This document shows positions 22,059 to 27,166 of a DNA stretch of 27,166 nucleotides, in pieces (the stretch's first letter is position 1; each line of letters opens with the position of its first letter). Source of the DNA: a virus. A model generated the notes under the pieces. It made no database searches, was not told the DNA's origin, and saw nothing but the letters and a program-made list of their open reading frames with translations. The translations under genes and the position numbers were made by a program. The DNA lies in the IMG/VR virus record IMGVR_UViG_3300031463_000026, positions 1 to 27,166 of that record; one strand, 5' to 3'.

Positions 22059-24926
22059 ATGTCCTGGAATAAAGCATCCGCAGGCGTTTACGACTATTAC
22101 GGCCACGTAGCCGGAGTGGTGTGCGTTGGTCCCGTGACGCACCTAATGGGCGTCGTTTGTGATGGCAAGTTAATCTGGCCGGGATACGTGGTCTGGGAAG
22201 AAAACAAGACGTATGGCTCAGGGGCCATCGTAGCGCATGGTGGACGGATCTGGCAGTGCGTTCTCACGCATCAATCGACTAAACAGAATGCGCCGCCTTC
22301 CATGTACTGGCAGATTTTTACCGTGTGGCTGGGGGATAAGTCGAATCCCTTCTCAATATACATTCCCGGCTATGGCACAATGTTCTTCTATCGCGGCACA
22401 TTGGACCAAGATGTTCACCCGATGGGCGTCTTAAAATACCTCGGACACCCCCCATGCCGCGGGTTCGCTGTAGTCGAGCTTGTCCACTGGTACCTTGGCA
22501 GAATGCGACAGGCTGCTCCGAACATCGAGCTGATCATGCGGCGATGGCCTGACCAACAGATTCTCACCGGCGACCTAGGGCATGAGGACAAGCGCGGGCA
22601 AATGAACCCCCTTGCTGCTGCTGCGGAACTCATCACGAACCCTGCTAGTGGATTGGGGTTGCCAGCCTCGGTGATTGACACAACGTCGTGGGTCGAAACG
22701 GCGAACGCGCTGATGGCGCGGTCAGAAGATTCTTTCGTATCGCCGATCCTCGAACAGAGTACGACAATCCGCGACTTTCTGCGCCACCTTACGAGCTACT
22801 ATGACGGCTGGTTCAGGTGGGACCCGAGCGGCAAAGTCATTGCTGGCAGGTTTCCGCATAGCGAACAGATCACCGGCACCCTGCAAACGGTGACGAAACA
22901 TGACCTTGTTGACGAACTGTCGTTCGACGCGCAGACGGCTGAGGCGTCGTTTAACGAGATCAGCGTACGCTACAGCGACGGCGCGCGAGCCTGGAAGGAT
23001 AGCTGCGTGAAGGCAATTGACCGCGCCAATTGGGCATTGACCGGGGCGCCTCGGGCGAGAACGTATGACATGCCGTGGATAAATTGGGCGCAGCAGGCGA
23101 CGACGTTCGCGAACGAGATGCTAAAACTGAATGCATGGCCATCCCTTTCCGGCACGCTTACTGCACGCGCAGAAAAGACCGATCAAATCAAACCCGGCTC
23201 GCTTTTCAAAATCAGCCATGAGGCTCTCGGAATGGAGTTTGTCGCGCGTTGCATCTCGAAGCGCTGGGGCAGCCCCGATTCTGGTAGCGTCGAGATCGAA
23301 TGGGAGCTTGAGCGGTCGGCACCGGTTGCGCAGCGTTTGACCGCGGCTTCGCACCCGATCGGACAGGCACCGTGCGAACCAGAAATCCCGGAGGAAGGCC
23401 AGGTTCAGGTATGGCAGGTACCGGCTTGCATTGCTGGCGTGCCGTGCGCGCTGGGTGTGCTCGTGCACCGCCGTGATATGAACACGGTCGGCTGGAACAT
23501 CTGGTGGCAAACCGATGGTGAGCAGCAGTACAGCTTGCTCGGCACTCAGCAAAGCTGTGGCGTGCGCGGCACGATCTCTCAAGACCACGGCGTTTGGCAA
23601 CCAGCGGTGCAAACAGCATGGCGCAAACGGCAGAACAACCTTGCCACCGTGTGCACGTACCCTAACATGCACGGTCTAGTGGACGACCAAACGGTTGACA
23701 TCCGAGGGCTTGGCGGAACCGGGTACAACCTCGACGGCGTGAAAGTCACGTGGGTTGACGTATGGACGTTCAGCTACCAGTCGCCCGGACCCGATGAGAC
23801 TCAAACGAACGATACCGGCGGCGTTGTGACGAAAAACCCGTATGAAGACTGGTCGGAAGGCATCAGGATTACGCCTGACGCCTCGGTGCCGACTGACGAT
23901 TGGGCAAAGGTTGAAGCATTATTGGACAGCGATGACGTTGCCGACAACAAGTTGCTCTGTGTCGTGTTCAAGGCAAACGATCCGTCACAGTTCGAGGTGA
24001 TGTCAGTCCGACGAATTTACCTAAACGATGGCACGTACCGTCTAAGGGTCAAGCGCGGCTGCGATGGTCGCCAGCCGATGTACCTTCACGCCGGAGACAT
24101 TGCATGGGTTTTGTGGCGGAAGTCGTTGGCTGTTTATAAGCATCCGCTGTTCGCTGCATACCAACGCACGGGCGCGACCGTAAACGTGAAAGCTCAGAGT
24201 ATTAACCAGTTCGGAATGTCCGAGCTGTCCGAAACCGATCCGGTCCAATTCACGTTCGCGAACATCTTTGCACCGAAGGTTCAATGGCTTGGGGCCGAAG
24301 CACGACTCGCGAGCGAAACCGATTTCGGCCCTATTAGCTGGGACACCGAGTACCCGCCGAGTACGACGTTCAGGCTGTCCTTCTCGGCGAGTGCCTCGGA
24401 CAGTTACCTCGCGGAGATCAAACTTGTTGGCAGGATGGGCGCGAACGAGGTTGTGCTGTTCTCGTCGCGAGACCGTCTTGCTCAGAAAACCGTTGTTGCG
24501 ACTTTCACCCTTCCGCAGCCCGGCTGCTGGCGTTTGTTTGGCATCGCAACAGACGAATCGGGCCTTGTCGCCCAATCAGAGGTTAGCATCGGCGGCTCGA
24601 CGCGAACCCTGTCGATCGGCGAAGGTCTCACGGCGCTATCGCCAGTTGTCGATCCGGTTGGCGGACCGTACAAGACCTATCCAAAAACCGTCACGCTGAC
24701 TTCAAAAACGTCTGGCGCGTCAATCTACTATCAGATAACGCAACTCTACGGCCAACCGCAGGCCGGTCAGTGGACCCTCTATTCTGGACCGATTGCAGTT
24801 TACTCGGACAAGACCCTGCACGCTTACGCGGCAGCCGCCGGCCTGAGCAATTCGCCGATCGTGAGCGAGCACTATTATCTCGATCAATCAGGTCGGGCAA
24901 GGCCGATCGGCACAGAGGAACCATGA
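22059..24926 (+). CDS. Central tail hub/tip protein with carbohydrate-binding modules
   Basis: A 955-residue protein in the position of lambda gpJ. The early part has VGPVTHLMGVVCDGKLIW, interrupted at about 43-87 by a segment with TYGSGAIVAHGGRIWQCVL and PPSMYWQIF, resembling a small carbohydrate-binding (CBM5/12-like) module. The hub part follows (LGHPPCRGFAVVELVHWYLG, MNPLAAAAELITNPASGLGLP, IRDFLRHLTSYYDGWFRWDPSGKV), then beta domains, and at about 865-945 a Fn3-associated domain as in chitobiase C-termini (GGPYKTYPKTVTLTS, ASIYYQIT, YSGPIAVYSDKTLHAYA). It probably closes the tail tube and contacts the receptor. The start lacks a strong ribosome binding site and may rely on reinitiation. 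Confidence 0.88.
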   Translation: MSWNKASAGVYDYYGHVAGVVCVGPVTHLMGVVCDGKLIWPGYVVWEENKTYGSGAIVAHGGRIWQCVLTHQSTKQNAPPSMYWQIFTVWLGDKSNPFSIYIPGYGTMFFYRGTLDQDVHPMGVLKYLGHPPCRGFAVVELVHWYLGRMRQAAPNIELIMRRWPDQQILTGDLGHEDKRGQMNPLAAAAELITNPASGLGLPASVIDTTSWVETANALMARSEDSFVSPILEQSTTIRDFLRHLTSYYDGWFRWDPSGKVIAGRFPHSEQITGTLQTVTKHDLVDELSFDAQTAEASFNEISVRYSDGARAWKDSCVKAIDRANWALTGAPRARTYDMPWINWAQQATTFANEMLKLNAWPSLSGTLTARAEKTDQIKPGSLFKISHEALGMEFVARCISKRWGSPDSGSVEIEWELERSAPVAQRLTAASHPIGQAPCEPEIPEEGQVQVWQVPACIAGVPCALGVLVHRRDMNTVGWNIWWQTDGEQQYSLLGTQQSCGVRGTISQDHGVWQPAVQTAWRKRQNNLATVCTYPNMHGLVDDQTVDIRGLGGTGYNLDGVKVTWVDVWTFSYQSPGPDETQTNDTGGVVTKNPYEDWSEGIRITPDASVPTDDWAKVEALLDSDDVADNKLLCVVFKANDPSQFEVMSVRRIYLNDGTYRLRVKRGCDGRQPMYLHAGDIAWVLWRKSLAVYKHPLFAAYQRTGATVNVKAQSINQFGMSELSETDPVQFTFANIFAPKVQWLGAEARLASETDFGPISWDTEYPPSTTFRLSFSASASDSYLAEIKLVGRMGANEVVLFSSRDRLAQKTVVATFTLPQPGCWRLFGIATDESGLVAQSEVSIGGSTRTLSIGEGLTALSPVVDPVGGPYKTYPKTVTLTSKTSGASIYYQITQLYGQPQAGQWTLYSGPIAVYSDKTLHAYAAAAGLSNSPIVSEHYYLDQSGRARPIGTEEP

Positions 24927-26221
24927 GCGTCGAAACGAAACGAAACGAAACGAAACCCACAACGCCACTGGCGCGTGGCGCGGCAGAATGGAAACGCCAG
25001 CGCGCAATTATAGTGCGTGCTGCGCTTGCGGCAAACCCAACGTTGCCGTTCAAGACGATCGCAAGGACCCTGGCTGACAGGCGACCGGACTTGTTCCCGA
25101 GCATCGAAAGCGCACGCGCTGCTGTCAGATGGGTAGCTGGATCGAGCGGTGAAGCAAGCCGACAATACCGAGACCGCGCCATATGCGCTGGTCCAACGAC
25201 GCTTGGGGAGGCCTCAGAAACGAAGCCTATCGAATACTTTCTGCGAAAGCAGATAACGATGCTGCGGACCGAGATTGCATCTCTGAAGGAGCGGCTCGGC
25301 TCCCGGGAGGAAACGATGGACCGGCTCCGAGACGCAGTCAGAGAAATTGAACCGCCAAAGGTGAGGCTGATAAAACCCCAGCCCCGATCAAAACCGAAGG
25401 TTTCCGCAGTTCTGCTCCTTGGCGATTGGCACATCGGCGAAATTATCCGCGGGTCCGAGGTAGAATTCAGCAACAGATTCAATTGGAAGGCGGCGCAGGC
25501 CGGGATCGAACGGATTGTCAGCGCGTTCATCAAATGGGTGATCTGCCAGCGTGGCGCGTACGCAATTGACCATTGTGCCATAATTGGTCTCGGCGACTGG
25601 ATTTCCGGCGAAATTCGGGAAGAACTCAGGGCGAACGCCGAATTTCCGACACCGGTACAGGTAGCGCGCGCGGGTTCGCTTCTCTCGTGGGCTGTCGCCA
25701 CTGTCGCGGCCCACTTCAGCCATGTGGACTTCTGGGAAGTCGGTGCCGATAATCACGGGCGGCTAACGCCGAAGCCGGTCGCAAAACGCAAGGCCGAATA
25801 CAATATGGGATACCTGACATATGCACTGGCTGAGCTTCGCCTTCGATCCTTGCCAAACGTGGTCTGCATTTCCTCCCCCGGGATGAAGATGATGGCGAAC
25901 ATCAATGGATGGCGGTTCTTGTGTGAGCATGGAGATACGGTTCGGGCTTGGATGGGGGTGCCGTGGTATGGCATTCAGCGCGAGGTTGGGCGGGAAGCAA
26001 TCCGCAGAATGAACCGAAGAAGATTTGATTATGTTGTGACTGGCCACTGGCACACGCCGGTGTTCTTGGAAAATCGGGTGATAGTGAACGGCGCGCTGAC
26101 CGGCACGACAGAATATGATCACTCAGCCGGCAGATTCGCGGCCCCTTGCCAAGTCGGATTTTTGGTGGACACGCATCACGGCGTCTTCGCTTTCACCCCA
26201 TTTCACAGACTGACAAAATGA
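24923..26221 (+). CDS. Calcineurin-like metallophosphoesterase with N-terminal HTH-like region
   Basis: A 432-residue protein starting on the hub stop (ATGA). Residues 25-75 resemble the small helical module seen before phage metallophosphatase domains (LPFKTIARTLADRRPDLFPS, ESARAAVRWVAG). A coiled coil is at 105-142. The catalytic domain shows GDWH (167-170), GLGDW (223-227), DNHGR (276-280), His336 in CEHGD, and GHWH (374-377), the metal-binding motifs of this superfamily. The substrate is unknown; DNA, RNA or nucleotides are possible. Codons 3-11 consist of a (CGAAA)5 tract, so changes in repeat number would shift frame. Genes of this type occur in many phage late regions without a known role. 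Confidence 0.87.
   Translation: MSVETKRNETKPTTPLARGAAEWKRQRAIIVRAALAANPTLPFKTIARTLADRRPDLFPSIESARAAVRWVAGSSGEASRQYRDRAICAGPTTLGEASETKPIEYFLRKQITMLRTEIASLKERLGSREETMDRLRDAVREIEPPKVRLIKPQPRSKPKVSAVLLLGDWHIGEIIRGSEVEFSNRFNWKAAQAGIERIVSAFIKWVICQRGAYAIDHCAIIGLGDWISGEIREELRANAEFPTPVQVARAGSLLSWAVATVAAHFSHVDFWEVGADNHGRLTPKPVAKRKAEYNMGYLTYALAELRLRSLPNVVCISSPGMKMMANINGWRFLCEHGDTVRAWMGVPWYGIQREVGREAIRRMNRRRFDYVVTGHWHTPVFLENRVIVNGALTGTTEYDHSAGRFAAPCQVGFLVDTHHGVFAFTPFHRLTK
24931..24955 (+). repeat. (CGAAA)5 tandem repeat at the start of the metallophosphoesterase gene
   Basis: Five exact copies of a five-base unit begin eight bases after the A of the start codon. The unit length is not a multiple of three, so gain or loss of a copy would put the gene out of frame. 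Confidence 0.9.
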
Positions 26222-26529
26222 CAGAAGCGCCCGGTCCTAAAAGTCACATCTACGGTCTCCCCTCCGAGTCGCATCGGAACATCGGTCTGTCGTGGACCGG
26301 ACTCATTAACCAGCACTACGGCATCGAGCTTCCCCATCCGCTACCTGATTGGCTGGTCGAGCTCATGCTTGTGGTATTCAAAGCGCAACGCGCTGCGCGC
26401 ACCTATCAACAGGACACATTCTATGACATGATCCAATATGCCCAGTTTGCTTACCAGCACCAACGCGAGGACCCAAATGCAAAACAAAAGCCGACAGCCG
26501 AGGCTGCATATTGTTCCCGTAGCGCTTGA
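26218..26529 (+). CDS. Small conserved phage protein (DUF6378-like)
   Basis: A 103-residue protein, start on the previous stop (ATGA). The core reads LPDWLVELMLVVFKAQRAAR, then YQQDTFYDMIQYAQFAYQHQRE, which resembles small phage proteins of the DUF6378 kind (a K-x-x-R helix followed by a D-x-x-D-x-x-x-Y-A helix). Function is unknown. GAGGA at 26467-26471, near its end, is the ribosome binding site of the broken gene that overlaps it. Confidence 0.75.
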   Translation: MTEAPGPKSHIYGLPSESHRNIGLSWTGLINQHYGIELPHPLPDWLVELMLVVFKAQRAARTYQQDTFYDMIQYAQFAYQHQREDPNAKQKPTAEAAYCSRSA

Positions 26530-26797
26530 ACAAGCCAACGCTTCTGTGCAGCGGTATCACAGGCATCATCGCAGGCTGCCTTGCCACAAGTTTTAGGTTG
26601 GCGTGGCGGACGAAAGAGGAAACCTTGTCGGTATGGCTATTGTGGGGCGACCGGTTGGTTGCGCGAGCGGAAACAACGGGAACCGGCACAACAGGCCGCG
26701 ACCTGACCTCAATCCGCCTGGGCGAAAACGGTGGAAACTGGCGGTGAAACCTGATTTCAACAGCCACCCGGCGGCGCCCTCGACGAGTTTGCCATGA
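26477..26797 (+). pseudogene. Broken XF1762-family gene (amber codon and internal deletion)
   Basis: The frame starts at ATG 26477 with GAGGA five bases upstream. It encodes RLHIVPVALEQANASVQRYH, then RHHRRLPCHKF, an in-frame TAG at 26594-26596, and VGVADERGNLVGMAIVGRPVG. Reading through the TAG, this matches the N-terminal half of XF1762-family phage proteins, which resemble acetyltransferases and usually read HRHH-x-P-x-x-GHKFxIG and VGVAIVGRPVAR. The part after GRPVG, with RPRPDLNPPGRKRWKL, looks like the family's C-terminal end, so roughly 70-80 core residues appear deleted. The stop overlaps the next ATG, as an intact gene would. Identification is from memory of the family. Confidence 0.7.
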
Positions 26798-27166
26798 AAA
26801 CTGCCGCGCTTCTGTTCATTGCCGCATCAGCTTTGCTTCAACCGGCCATCGGCAGCGAGCCTACCGAAACGACAGGAATCGCATCGTGGTACGGTGAGTC
26901 GCACCGGGGCAGAATCATGGCCAACGGGAAACGATTTGATCCAGACGCGCTCACATGCGCTTGCTGGGACTATCCCCTCGGCACGAAACTTCTCGTCAGC
27001 CGAGGACGGAAATCTGTCGTTGTTACGGTGACAGATCGTGGGCCCGCAAAACACCTCGGCAGGGCAATTGACCTCAGCGCCGCAGCGTTCCGGCGACTTG
27101 CCGATCCGCGCGTTGGACTGGTTGTAGTGCGGATTCGGTCGTTGGATAATCAAAGGCTTCGGCGGT
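26794..27166 (+). CDS. RlpA-like double-psi beta-barrel protein (3' partial)
   Basis: At least 124 residues, running off the window. A signal peptide (MKTAALLFIAASALLQPAIG) is followed by the RlpA-like domain: GIASWYGESHRGRIMANGKRF, YPLGTKLLV, VTVTDRGPAKHLGRAIDLS (DRGP at 81-84). RlpA proteins are periplasmic or outer-membrane lytic transglycosylases acting on peptidoglycan, and phage versions may serve as endolysins. The DRGP aspartate is kept, but the histidine normally found in AH-x-x-LP-x-GT is replaced (CACWDYPLGT). No lipobox cysteine is present. The start overlaps the end of the broken upstream gene (ATGA). Confidence 0.85.
   Translation, partial: MKTAALLFIAASALLQPAIGSEPTETTGIASWYGESHRGRIMANGKRFDPDALTCACWDYPLGTKLLVSRGRKSVVVTVTDRGPAKHLGRAIDLSAAAFRRLADPRVGLVVVRIRSLDNQRLRR

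Noticed and set aside
26526-26747. TTG-started 73-aa ORF with a hydrophobic N-terminus
   Set aside because: The neighbouring frame from ATG 26477 has a strong ribosome binding site and recognisable family motifs, so this frame is a shadow.
1-27166. Stop-codon recoding of the phage genome
   Set aside because: TAG, TGA and TAA all end recognisable genes at family-typical lengths, so the two in-frame stops noted (3352, 26594) are local events.

Overview
The window is the packaging, head, neck and tail gene block of a siphovirus-type tailed phage or prophage. It starts inside a small-terminase gene and ends inside an RlpA-like cell-wall gene. All credible genes lie on the + strand and many are joined by ATGA or similar overlaps, as expected of one long late operon. 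No integrase, repressor, replication gene, tRNA or CRISPR array is visible, so lytic versus temperate lifestyle cannot be decided here. The host is probably Gram-negative: there is a lipoprotein with a clear lipobox, there are Sec signal peptides, and an RlpA-like double-psi barrel protein lies in the presumed lysis region. I cannot name the host.

Layout. 1-1650: small terminase (5'-truncated) and large terminase. 1732-5464: HK97-type portal, a small acidic ORF, a MuF-type minor head protein with an extra C-terminal domain, and a small overlapping partner gene. 5569-8195: S78 prohead protease, HK97-fold major capsid protein, and a small protein that may be a decoration protein. Hairpins flank the capsid gene. 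8295-10146: neck and connector genes (an HeH/Rho-N-like protein, a gp6-like adaptor, a gp10-like protein and a probable tail terminator). 10143-10369: two tiny basic ORFs. 10404-10940: tail tube. 10946-11795: two-helix membrane protein, lipoprotein and small hydrophobic protein. 11799-15312: four tandem paralogous lectin-like (concanavalin/LamG-type) proteins. The third appears frameshifted at its N-terminus; the fourth has a signal peptide and a fibronectin III domain. 15315-15886: tail assembly chaperones with a canonical -1 slippery site. 15892-19389: tape measure protein. 19394-24926: tail-tip set (a BR0599/gpL-type protein with four cysteines, an NlpC/P60 peptidase, a small protein and a 955-aa central hub/tip protein). 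24923-26529: metallophosphoesterase and a small conserved protein. 26477-26797: broken XF1762-family gene. 26794-end: RlpA-like exported protein.

How it fits together: terminase packages DNA through the portal into a protease-matured HK97 shell. The neck proteins join this head to a tube built around the tape measure protein with help from the G/GT chaperones. The tip carries a predicted iron-sulfur protein, a peptidoglycan peptidase and a hub decorated with carbohydrate-binding modules. The lectin array probably supplies host-surface or capsid-surface binding.

The observations most worth following up are: the MuF protein with a toxin-like C-terminal domain and a coupled partner gene; the four-copy lectin array with a frameshifted copy and an exported copy; a (CGAAA)5 tract just inside the metallophosphoesterase gene, with related motifs ahead of the two major structural genes; stacked hairpins after the capsid gene; and the XF1762-family gene broken by an amber codon and an internal deletion.
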